Assembly: GCA_025454395.1 (NCBI GenBank)
Contig: JALOOM010000010.1
Span: 1 to 64,000 of the forward strand
DNA from: Elainella sp. Prado103
Lineage (GTDB): Bacteria > Cyanobacteriota > Cyanobacteriia > Elainellales > Elainellaceae
Reading direction: 5' to 3'
Length of the DNA stretch: 64,000 bases
Position numbers and translations under genes: made by a program. The number at the start of each line of letters is the position of its first letter. Position 1 is the stretch's first letter. Shown one piece after another: positions 16,318 to 25,200 of the stretch. A model generated the notes under the pieces. The model ran no database searches, was not told the DNA's origin, and saw only the letters and a program-made list of their open reading frames with translations.

Positions 16318-18211
16318 ACAACTGCTCATCCAGATTGAGGGTACGCTGCTCTGGCAGATTTTGGCAGATGGGCAACCTGCACGACTCCAAACCCTGGATC
16401 AGCTCTTGAGTATTCTGGCTGGGGAAGCTGGATCGTTACCAGTCCACGCTTATATGGCAGAAGCAGACTGGGACTGGCTGCGACAGCAAATTCGTTGCCA
16501 CTATGAATTTGATCTGGCTGAAGAGATTTTGCTCCGGCTCGATTTAATTCGGTTTGACCAGCCTGCTCCGACCGATTTTTTGTACGCCGTGCTGCAAGCT
16601 TCAGCCCTCTCCCCTGCTGGTGCCTCTACCGAGGGTGCTTCTGATGGTAATTCCGAGGGTGCTTCTGATGGCAATTCGGATAGCTCGACCACACTGCGAC
16701 TGAGCCTGACTGAGTTTCTGACCCTCTACACAGCCATTTGCCAATTGGAAGCAGTCTATGCCGGTTCTGACCATGCCGGTTCTGACTATGCCGGTTCTGA
16801 CCATGCTGGTTCTGACTATGCCGGTTCTGACTATGCCGGTTCTGACTATGCCGATCGTGAGGCAGGTGCTACTCAGCGATCTGAAATTCCAGCAATTGTG
16901 CGAGAGGTCATCCAGCAATTGACCGCTCAATCGATCGAATTCATCGATCGGGCTTCAGCTCAAGATCGGGCAGTACTGCTCGGAATGGCATTGATGCTGA
17001 TGTGGGTTGCCCAACTGATTCAGCGAGATTGGCTACTGTCGCCCGTGCAGGCTGAACCAGCAACCGAAGCCAGCACTTTGGCAAAACTGATCCAAATTGC
17101 AGAGAATTGGCTGAATCAAGCTCCTCGCGATTGGCCAAGTTCGATCGCCCAGATCCCTCATGCGATCGGGTTTCCCAGCGCTCCCACTTCTACTCCCACC
17201 GTTGCGACCGAATGGCAGCCGTTAATTCAACCTTTGAGTCAGGCTGTGTTACAAGCAGTGCAGTCCGTGGATTCTCCTGCTAACCCGATCGCGAGTGGGG
17301 TTGAGGATGAGGAAATTTCAGCGCCAACTGAACTGCCCAGTGAACCAGAAGACAGTGAACCAAAAGACAGTGAACCAAAAGACAGTGAACCAAAAGACCG
17401 CCGACCCACAGCCCCTCAAGATCGGCAACCAGCGCTACCCCAGTTGACCCAAACAAAACCATCAGAAGACTCAACCAGCCCAGAAAGCCCAGAGCCGCGA
17501 CCGCAGACCCTGCCGATGCCTGTGCCTCGCCCCCTGCCTGAGTTGCCTGATCGATTGACTGCGCCCCCTGAAGCACCACCGTCTCCCTCTCCTGTGTCGC
17601 CCTCCAACCCAGAGCCACCGAAACCGCCGCACCGCTCCAAGCCGCACCGACCAGCGATCGCTGATCATAGTCCTGCTGACCCACTGGAGAGTCGGCCGAG
17701 TGATCAACTGGTGGCTGGGGTGTCGATTGAGTCAGACAGGGTGATAGAGCCCTTGCAGGTTGCTAATTCATTCAGTGCTACCGATTCATTAATGGGTGAA
17801 ACGGGTTGGCAAACGAGCAAAGGATGGGACAGGGGGGAGGAGGATGGTGTAATTGTGGATAGTCTGACTGCGGGTGGTCTGGCTGTGAATAACCCGGCTG
17901 TGAATAACCCGGCTGTGAATAACCCGGCTGTGAATACCCTGGCTGTGAATACCCTGGCTGTGGAGGGTCAGTGGATTATTGTGCTCCAACCCTCTGCTGA
18001 ATCTCTACCGTTTCCCGATCGATCGATCGATCGGCTTGCGTTCAATCTATCCAGGTGGCAGCCATTATTGAATGCAGCAGCGTTGAGTGGAGCAGCGGCT
18101 GTAGATAGACCAGCAGCACTGGAGTCGGCTACTCAAATCGGTCTAACAGAGTCGCTCGTATCGCGCCTATCTCCCCTGCTTTCCTCCTTTTTGCCTGTCC
18201 CAGAGGCGTAA
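16304..18211 (+). CDS. Repetitive acidic/Pro-rich protein of unknown function
   Basis: 635 residues, not recognised. Residues ~1-95 form a compact mixed domain (starts MAIMGQLLIQIEGTLLWQIL), and another ordered stretch of helices lies at ~190-330. The rest is low complexity with recent 15-bp (5-residue) repeats: AGSD(Y/H) copies near 150-185, SEPKD near 347-365, and NPAVN near 524-545. There is also a Pro-rich basic segment (~400-450). There is no signal peptide or membrane helix. It is encoded 31 bp after the HTH gene and likely co-transcribed, so it may be the effector or partner of that regulator. A hairpin GCTTGAA/TTCAAGC follows at 18221-18240. Confidence 0.6.
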   Translation: MAIMGQLLIQIEGTLLWQILADGQPARLQTLDQLLSILAGEAGSLPVHAYMAEADWDWLRQQIRCHYEFDLAEEILLRLDLIRFDQPAPTDFLYAVLQASALSPAGASTEGASDGNSEGASDGNSDSSTTLRLSLTEFLTLYTAICQLEAVYAGSDHAGSDYAGSDHAGSDYAGSDYAGSDYADREAGATQRSEIPAIVREVIQQLTAQSIEFIDRASAQDRAVLLGMALMLMWVAQLIQRDWLLSPVQAEPATEASTLAKLIQIAENWLNQAPRDWPSSIAQIPHAIGFPSAPTSTPTVATEWQPLIQPLSQAVLQAVQSVDSPANPIASGVEDEEISAPTELPSEPEDSEPKDSEPKDSEPKDRRPTAPQDRQPALPQLTQTKPSEDSTSPESPEPRPQTLPMPVPRPLPELPDRLTAPPEAPPSPSPVSPSNPEPPKPPHRSKPHRPAIADHSPADPLESRPSDQLVAGVSIESDRVIEPLQVANSFSATDSLMGETGWQTSKGWDRGEEDGVIVDSLTAGGLAVNNPAVNNPAVNNPAVNTLAVNTLAVEGQWIIVLQPSAESLPFPDRSIDRLAFNLSRWQPLLNAAALSGAAAVDRPAALESATQIGLTESLVSRLSPLLSSFLPVPEA

Positions 18212-18319
18212 TTGCCATTTGCTTGAAATTGAGTTCAAGCCGGACTTGAGATTGACTTGAGATTGACTTGAGATTGAACAGTGACTGGCTCAGCCCAAGC
18301 AACTTAGAAAAAGGAGTTC

Positions 18320-18349
18320 AAAAACGTAAAGCCCTTGCATTGCAAGAGC
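18320..18349 (-). terminator. Candidate terminator after tRNA-Glu
   Basis: On the minus strand, 7-bp arms GCTCTTG / CAAGGGC (two G-U pairs) close a 5-nt loop about 9 nt after the tRNA 3' end and are followed by TTTACGTTTTTG. This is acceptable as an intrinsic terminator. Confidence 0.5.
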
Positions 18350-18357
18350 TATGTGGA

Positions 18358-18430
18358 TACCCCCAGGGGAATTCGAATCCCCGTCGCCTCCGTGAAAGGG
18401 AGGTGTCCTAGGCCTCTAGACGATGGGGGC
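18358..18430 (-). tRNA. trnE: tRNA-Glu (anticodon UUC)
   Basis: A 73-nt cloverleaf on the minus strand: acceptor GCCCCCA paired with TGGGGGT (a G-U at 1-72), D arm with CGTCTAGAGGCCTAGGAC, anticodon loop CTTTCAC with anticodon TTC between CCTCC/GGAGG stems, and T arm with GATTCGAAT. The discriminator is A and CCA is not encoded. In cyanobacteria this single tRNA species serves both translation and, through glutamyl-tRNA reductase, tetrapyrrole (chlorophyll, haem) synthesis. Confidence 0.97.
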
Positions 18431-18476
18431 GTATCTTTTGTGACTCGGTGTCGCGTTCGTTTCACCTGCCTTATAT

Positions 18477-18505
18477 AAATTAGCTAATCTGGAGAAGAGT
18501 GTCAA
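18477..18505 (-). promoter_or_regulatory. Promoter of tRNA-Glu, inside the 3' end of the PIN gene
   Basis: Minus-strand TTGACA (18505-18500) and TAATTT (18482-18477) are 17 bp apart and about 47 bp upstream of the tRNA. The -35 and most of the spacer are the final codons of the PIN-domain gene. Confidence 0.55.
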
Positions 18506-19277
18506 GTCTCGATGTGGGTTCAGATTGATTCGGTGGATACTGAAACAACTCCTGGATGTTGCTATTGTTAAACACGATCCAAATCAGGTAAGCTGCGATC
18601 GCTAACCCCAGGGCAGCCAGAAGCAGCGAAATCACGTCGGGGAGCCAATCTGGGGTAGAAATCGCACTACGAACTCCTCGCGTCTTGCCAGGGGCGCTGG
18701 TCAACCGAGTAGGAGAGGTACGCTGGTAGCCCTGGTTAATCACCGTTGAACCCGTTGGCTGCATACCATTCACCGCTCGAAACTGCTGGAGCTTCTGGCT
18801 CACTGGGATTGGTCGTTGCCCTGTCCGACTCCATTGCAACAGGTTTTCTACCGTAATACCGCACAGATTGACCATGGGAATTTCGTAGAGGCGTTGCAGG
18901 AGCGATCGATCCTTCGTCACCAGTACCACTAAACTACCCGGCACATTCTCAGCTAGTCCAAAGGCACAGCGCCCCACAGCCAGGGAAACTCGGCTGCGTT
19001 GAGTTAGGGACTGGCCAGAACCCACCTTCAGGGCAGCATGATGGCCACTAATATCGGTGATTCGCCAACCGCTACTGGCATAAAACCGATTGAAGGCCTT
19101 AGCAATCCTTTCCAGATCGGGATCGGGCGATCGATCGAATTTCAGCTTCATTTCCTCGTAAACCACTTGGGGCACATAGCATCCCCCCACCCGCGAAAAT
19201 TCTCGCCACTCACTGGGGGTAGCTGCCGATAGCGCGCTAATATCAAACACCAAAATTACGGGAGGAACAGCGACCAT
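18480..19277 (-). CDS. PIN-domain protein with C-terminal membrane helix
   Basis: 265 residues. The N-terminal ~150 residues form a PIN-like nuclease fold: strand ending VFDISAL (Asp ~11), an acidic residue in the VYEEMK helix, and VLVTKDRSLLQRL near residue 125. A linker then leads to a hydrophobic helix at ~215-237 (ISLLLAALGLAIAAYLIWIV). PIN domains usually cut RNA with a divalent metal held by three or four acidic residues; not all are certain here. A membrane tether is unusual for toxin-type PINs and there is no antitoxin gene, so this is more likely a housekeeping cyanobacterial protein. The start has GAGG 7 nt upstream. Confidence 0.7.
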   Translation of the reverse strand: MVAVPPVILVFDISALSAATPSEWREFSRVGGCYVPQVVYEEMKLKFDRSPDPDLERIAKAFNRFYASSGWRITDISGHHAALKVGSGQSLTQRSRVSLAVGRCAFGLAENVPGSLVVLVTKDRSLLQRLYEIPMVNLCGITVENLLQWSRTGQRPIPVSQKLQQFRAVNGMQPTGSTVINQGYQRTSPTRLTSAPGKTRGVRSAISTPDWLPDVISLLLAALGLAIAAYLIWIVFNNSNIQELFQYPPNQSEPTSRLDTLLQIS

Positions 19278-19297
19278 TGGTATACCTCATTCATGAT

Positions 19298-20803
19298 TCA
19301 TGAACCACCAATTCCCAAACGTCCAGCCAAGCTTGGTGTCAAGGGTAGCAAAGTTGTCACCATTAGGAACAAAATTAATAAACCGAGGGCAGCCCGAGCA
19401 TCATCCGGTTCAGTCAACTCATTCAGAGCGGGGCGTTCGAGATCACGTTGTAAAAATAAAATCAAAATAGCCCAGTAGAGTGACAGTGGATTTACGAGGG
19501 TTGCCAACCCCAAAACAATCAACGTCGCCACCGTTGTTCGACCTGCGGTTTTGCGACCATAAATCGCCTGGACGATCCGCCCACCATCAAGCTGCCCCGC
19601 AGGCATCAGGTTAATGGCTGTGATCACCAATCCTAACCAACCCAAAATGACGAGCGGATGCACTCCCACTAGCTCGGTTTGCAGGGCATCGCCTAAAACA
19701 ACGCGCGCCAAGGTGCCCACCAAGATGGAGCTTTGAAATAACTCAACGGGCAACTGAAACAGGCTGCCCGGTTGCGAGAGCAGCAGCCCACCCAGGAGCA
19801 TCACAAACGCCAGCAGCCCACCCAGGGCCGGCCCCGCAAAGGCAATATCAAACAGAACGGTTCGATTGGGCAAAATGGATTCAAACCGAGTCAGTGCGCC
19901 AAATGAGCCGATCTGCCAGGTAGGAATGAAAAAGGGCCAACTCAGCTTGATCTGATAGCGGTTAGCGAGGATGCGATGCCCCATTTCGTGAGCTACCAGC
20001 ACTGCCATAATGCCCACCGCGATCGGTAACACCTCTGGGAGGCGATCGGTTGCAGAGAAAAAGTCAAAGCCCAACATCAGCCCGCCGGCTTCCAAACTGG
20101 TGGCAAGGGTGGTGATCGCCAAAATCAGAGCTAAGAAGGTTTGAACCACTCCCGCCGGTTTTGGATCATTGGCGCTGGGCAAGACGACAACCACGGGTTT
20201 GGCATCCACACCTTCGACTAAAAACAATCGATAGCGATCCCCCAATCGTTCAGCGAGAGTGGCTGAGAGACGCTGATGGCTGGCGGCAGGCTCACCCCGC
20301 AGATTACCCCGGAAAATCACCCCATTCTGGTAAGGGATCGTTTCGGTGGCGAAAAACGTGTCGATCCCAAAAATGCCCTTCAACGCTTGCAGATCTTCAG
20401 GCGGAATTTGGGGCAAATTTGAATTTGGCGCGATCGATGGGGGTGAAAGGGAGGGATTGGCAGTCAACGGTGACGTTTCGGGGGATTCATCTGGGGCTGA
20501 GGGTGCTGGGCGATCCCCAAGCGAAACTCGCGAAGGATTGACCGACTCCTCCGCTTTGGCCCAAATGCGTAACTGCCGCCCCAAAACGATGTACAACCCG
20601 ATCGACAGCAGGAGCAAAAATAAAACGCTCGCCAAATTGATATTGACCCCGATCGCGGTTAACCCAAAAAAAGCTAACCAGGGTAGCATTAGCACGGCAG
20701 ACTGAAGCCAGGCCAAAAGGCCCAATTTGCCCAAAGGTTGGGATCGATAAAATCCCCACCCCAGGATTAGCAGCGCCGTGACTAGAATGAGTGCCGTAAT
20801 CAT
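19298..20803 (-). CDS. Site-2 protease family (M50) membrane protease, EGY-like
   Basis: 501 residues with about seven or eight transmembrane segments. The zinc motif is HEMGH (H272, E273, H276) and the second metal site is in NLMPAGQLDGGR (Asp ~406). The soluble region between the N-terminal helices and the core contains a GNLRG motif, typical of the plant plastid EGY1/EGY2 proteases and their cyanobacterial relatives. Such proteases cut membrane-embedded substrates and affect thylakoid development in plants; the cyanobacterial substrate is not known. It is 20 bp upstream of the PIN gene, same strand. Confidence 0.85.
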   Translation of the reverse strand: MITALILVTALLILGWGFYRSQPLGKLGLLAWLQSAVLMLPWLAFFGLTAIGVNINLASVLFLLLLSIGLYIVLGRQLRIWAKAEESVNPSRVSLGDRPAPSAPDESPETSPLTANPSLSPPSIAPNSNLPQIPPEDLQALKGIFGIDTFFATETIPYQNGVIFRGNLRGEPAASHQRLSATLAERLGDRYRLFLVEGVDAKPVVVVLPSANDPKPAGVVQTFLALILAITTLATSLEAGGLMLGFDFFSATDRLPEVLPIAVGIMAVLVAHEMGHRILANRYQIKLSWPFFIPTWQIGSFGALTRFESILPNRTVLFDIAFAGPALGGLLAFVMLLGGLLLSQPGSLFQLPVELFQSSILVGTLARVVLGDALQTELVGVHPLVILGWLGLVITAINLMPAGQLDGGRIVQAIYGRKTAGRTTVATLIVLGLATLVNPLSLYWAILILFLQRDLERPALNELTEPDDARAALGLLILFLMVTTLLPLTPSLAGRLGIGGS

Positions 20804-20895
20804 TGCTCCATGCCTCTTTACTTAAGCCTCTCCAGTCAAGCCTTACGGTTGATCGCTCTCTGTTTTTTGCTTGCGCTCTTCCTAATGCACGGTTC

Positions 20896-21291
20896 TTACA
20901 GTAGCCCTTCCAACTTGCGACGGATTTGATCCAGTTCTGAGGAAGAAAGTTCGTTGGATTCCAGATCGGCGGTCGTGGACTGGCTAGCAGTTCCTGAATC
21001 TTCAAGCTGCCAGTCTGTTTGCTCTAGATTGGCTTCTGGAGGCAGCATCAATGTGCCTTCTGGGACAATCCGGCATTCATAATTGGCACCCTCACAAAAA
21101 GCTTCGATCTCCTCTGAGTCAAACGCTTCCACCGAAGGGCTGGCAAAATCCTGGGCCTCTAACATCACCCCAAACCGGGTGGCATCATCTTCTGACTCAA
21201 ACATCAGCACCACATCCTGATCGCCCATTCTCAGGGTATGAATTCCTTCATTGTCTGTGCGTGCATTAAACAGCAGAACGAAAACTCGCAT
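20896..21291 (-). CDS. DUF3110 family protein
   Basis: 131 residues. The N-terminal ~95 (MRVFVLLFNARTDNEGIHTL...) match the cyanobacteria-specific DUF3110 family, small soluble proteins of unknown role. The C-terminal acidic tail ends in a helix (LDQIRRKLEGLL). It is encoded upstream of the EGY-like protease in the same direction with ~90 bp between. Confidence 0.78.
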   Translation of the reverse strand: MRVFVLLFNARTDNEGIHTLRMGDQDVVLMFESEDDATRFGVMLEAQDFASPSVEAFDSEEIEAFCEGANYECRIVPEGTLMLPPEANLEQTDWQLEDSGTASQSTTADLESNELSSSELDQIRRKLEGLL

Positions 21292-22270
21292 TGCCTGTTT
21301 TTCCTTGCTCCTTGCTAGGTTCCCTTCGGAGCGTTTCCCAGCATGTTGTCATTCGATCAATTGCGATCAATCAATTCGCAACTGACAATTCGCAACTGAC
21401 AATTCGCAACTGATCTGCACTCTATTTTGACCAAAATTTTGACCAAAAGCGATGAAACATGCCGGTTCGCATCACCCGATTGTTCCAGCATTGTAAGCGA
21501 TTACCTTGACAATTTCTCGATCGCTGACCTCAGAGCCGTGATTTCTCACAGTCCAAGCAATCTGCCAATGGGTGGATGGATCCGATGGATGGATCCGATG
21601 GATGAACGGGGCAATCAATAGGCTGGCGCACGGAGCTGATCAAGCCTCTGGAGAGCCCCCTCTTGATTCGAGCGATAACCAAGCTTATTCTTCTGAAGGC
21701 AGGGTTTACAGTCACACCGCATCTCATCTTGAACGATCGGTGCTAATCCTGCTCAGGACAGATTGTTGATTGCCTGGTAGGATGCTCCTCACCTGAGCCG
21801 ACTCAGCCTGACGATCGAACATCACGTAGCCATGGCTGAGCAGTGGTTTATCACTAGCTTATCAGTGCTGCTGGTTGGCTGACCTGACTCTCTGGACTGG
21901 TTTCTCTGGACTGGTTTCTCTGGACTGGTTCGTTCAACCGAGGTCACCAGTTGGTTTATCAAACAGTTGGTTTATCAAACAGTTGGTTTATCAAACAGTT
22001 GGTTTATCAAACAGTTGGTTCATTGGACAGATTGACGCAATGCATCTCTTCCGGTTTGGTTAAGGAATGAAAATTAAATGACTAGCGAAATTCCAGATTC
22101 GGCACCGGCACCCCATGTTCCCCAACCCTTTCGGCAGCGCTTTGAATGAATTCTTGTTCCTAAACCAGGCAGGGTTGAACTGGTCGAACTGGTTGAACTG
22201 GTCGGATTGCGTGATCGATCGACCCAATGATCGATCGACTGAATGATCGGCTGAGGCATATAGGATTGAC
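21292..22270. other. 979-bp repeat-rich intergenic region
   Basis: No coding frame is convincing. The region is a mosaic of unrelated short tandem repeats: caattcgcaactga x3 (21372-21413), a duplicated ggatggatccgat around 21572-21602, tctctggactggtt x3 (21889-21930), agttggtttatcaaac x4 plus a partial (21949-22020), and a 9-bp gaactggty repeat near 22178-22203. It separates the divergent DUF3110 and TamB-like genes and presumably contains their promoters, which I could not place. Confidence 0.7.
21949..22020. repeat. 16-bp tandem repeat, four copies plus partial
   Basis: agttggtttatcaaac is repeated perfectly at 21949, 21965, 21981 and 21997, with a final half copy. There are no spacers between copies. 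Confidence 0.9.
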
Positions 22271-25200
22271 ATGACTCGTTCCCCCAATTCCCCCCCTGAT
22301 CCGGAGCCCCGTTCTCAGCCTCGGCGATGGTGGTTGCGTGCCTTATTACTCAGTGGTGGTGTGACCCTGATCGGATTGATCGCCGTCAGCTGGTGGGCCT
22401 GGCGGTTTATCCAGCAACAGTTGGCTCCGCTGGTGGCGGAGAATTTGAGTAAAACCTTCGATCGCCCCGTTGAGGTAGGGGAACTAGAGCAAATCTGGCT
22501 GAATCAACTCACGTTTGGCGAGTCCTCCATTCCCGCAACCCCAACCGATCGGGATCGGGCCACGGTCGAGTCGGTGCAGGTGCAGTTTAATCTGCTCGAG
22601 ATATTGTGGGATCGCACTTTAAGCCTGAATGTGACCTTGGTGCGCCCAGAAGTTTATCTGGAGCAGGATCGCGATGGAGTCTGGATTGCTACCCAGATCC
22701 AGGAAGGCGATGGCACAGAACCGCCCATTACCATTGCCCTGGATACGTTACGGATTCAAGACGGTAATCTGCAACTTGCGCCCTATGGTGACATTGAAGT
22801 TTCCCAACCCGTTGAGCTAGATGCCGCCTCACCCAATCCAGAATTGGAGCAATTAGAGGCTCAATCAGAAGCTCAATCAGAGGCGGAAGATGCCCCTGAA
22901 ACCCTACCGCGCGAACTGGCTGCCGATGCCCTGGTTGAATTGGCCGATCTGAATGGCAAAGTCACCTTTCGCGATGACAATCAACGGATTGACTATGACG
23001 TGAGTGGACGGCCAACCAGTGGGGGGCGTTTGCGCGTGCAAGGTGAAACCCAACTGGCCGATCCAGAAACAGTGCTCCGGGTTACAAGTCGCGATCTGCT
23101 CGCCTCCGATCTGAGTTTGCTGGCCCCTCTACCGTTGCAGCTCCAGCAAGGGCGAATCAGCAGCGATCTGGAAGTGCAGTTTCCCCCCAACAACCAACCC
23201 CTGCAATTTGATGGCACGGTGCAGCTCAAAAACTTACTAGCCCGGTTGGATGGGGCTCCCAAACCGTTTGAAGCAGTCAGTGGTCAATTAAACTTTCAGG
23301 GTCAGCGGATCGGGTTTCAAAACTTCCGGGGGCAATATGGCGCGATCCCCGCTCAAGTCAGCGGCAGCCTGGATACCCAGCAGGGCTACAACTTGCAGGT
23401 GAAAGTGCCCCAGGCCAGTGTGACTGATATTTTGGAGACGGTGGATCTGGCTGCATCAGATTTGCCGATCGCCTTAGCCGGGGTTTTTCAAGCTGAAGTG
23501 AAGGTGACTGGCGCGATCGATCAGCCCGTGATCAATGGCACCGTGCAGAATCTGGAGCCCGTGGAAGTCGATCGCCTGCAATTTAGCCGTACCCGTGCTG
23601 TGTTTGGGGTTACCCCTCAGGCGGTTACCATTCGCGAATTTGAAGCCCTACCCAGTCAAGGAGGACGGCTGACCGCCACCGGCCGGGTGGATCTGGGAGA
23701 GCGTCCAGGCGTAGTAGTGGATGTTCAGGCGACTAATTTGCCCGGTGATGGGATCGCCCAACGGTATGGCGCGCCCTCTAATAACTTCACAATTGGGGCA
23801 GTCAATGCTTCGGCTCAGGTGATCGGCCCCTTAAACAATGTGCAAACGATCGTGCAATGGCAAGCGCCTCAAGCCACCTATCCGGGGCGGGGGCGAGTGG
23901 TGCTATCGGGCAGTGAGCTTCGGTTTGAAGATACGGCCCTGTTAGTGGCGAATGGTATCGTGCGGGGCAGTGGGCAGATTCGCAATGGGCAATGGCAGGC
24001 TCTGTTAGATGCGAGTGGTATTGAGCTGAGTCAGTTCAGTACAGACCTGCGGGGGCAATTCAGCGGCGATCTACGGTTGGCTGGCCGGTTAGATAATTTG
24101 GATCCGGCCGCGATCCAGGCTGATGCGCGACTGCGGTTTTCGGAAGGGGTAGCGTTGATTACCGATCCGCTCGAAGCATCGGTGCGGTGGTTGGGGGATC
24201 GCCTCCAAATTGTCGAGGCTAGTTCTCGCAATTTTCAGGCGGATGGTCTGGTGTTTGCTCGCCTCACCGGAGCGGGAGCCCCTATGATCAGCAATGTGGA
24301 TGTCAATGTGGCCTTGCAAAACTACCGACTGGACAATTTGCCGGTCGCGATTCCGCCTCAACTCCAGTTGGCCGGTACAACTGATTTTGCCGGGCGAGTC
24401 AGCGGATCCCTAGAGGCGATTACCGTAGCTGGGCAGTTGGGGTTGAATGAGTTGGTGGTCAACAATTTCGCCTTTGAACCCCGTGTGAGCGGCGATCTAC
24501 GCTTTGCCCTCAATCAGGGTCTAGCGGTTGATCTGAGGGGAGAGCGCGATCGAATTGCGGTGGTGTTAGATGAACGCAATCGGCCGCGATCGTTTGAAAT
24601 CCGCCAGGGAGAGACCGTTGCCACCGGGCAGGGAGATGGAGATCGTCTCAGGGGCAGCCTGCAAAATTTTCCACTAGCCGCTCTCAATTTGGCTCCCGTG
24701 GAAGGTTATGGGCAGGTGGTGGGGCAACTGAATGGCAACTTTGATGCTAATATCACCGATCTGAATAACCCGGCTGTTGTGGGTACGGTCGCGGTGGTTG
24801 ATCCAGGATTGGGCGATTTTACCCCGCGCTTCCTGCGCCCGGCGGATGAAACGATCGATCAATGTTCGCCCACGATCGTGCAAGCGGTGCAGCAGGTGAA
24901 CGAAGACTTTACGGGGCAGCCGACTGAAACTGATGGGCAATGTCCGCGGGGGCTGTTGATTGGGCAATTCAGCTATATCAATCAAGTTGCCACCCTGGGC
25001 GAAAATAGTTGGTTGTTGTTTGGCAATAGTCGCTATGCCTTAAATGGAGTCTTTAACCCGGCTGCAGAAACCCCCTTTCAAGGGATTGTCCGGGCAGAAA
25101 TGGGGCGGATTGAAGATATTCTGGCCTTGCTGCGTTGGTTTGAAATTGCCGATCTGGGTCGGTTGAGTCCGCCGAATTACGATCCAGCCAGTGCCGTTCA

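Noticed and set aside
18480-19277. VapC-type toxin of a toxin-antitoxin pair
   Set aside because: The PIN protein is 265 residues with a C-terminal membrane helix, and no small antitoxin gene adjoins it.
22060-22287. Minus-strand frames upstream of the TamB-like gene
   Set aside because: Composition is driven by local repeats of GATCGATCG and GAACTGGT; no homology-like motif or ribosome site.
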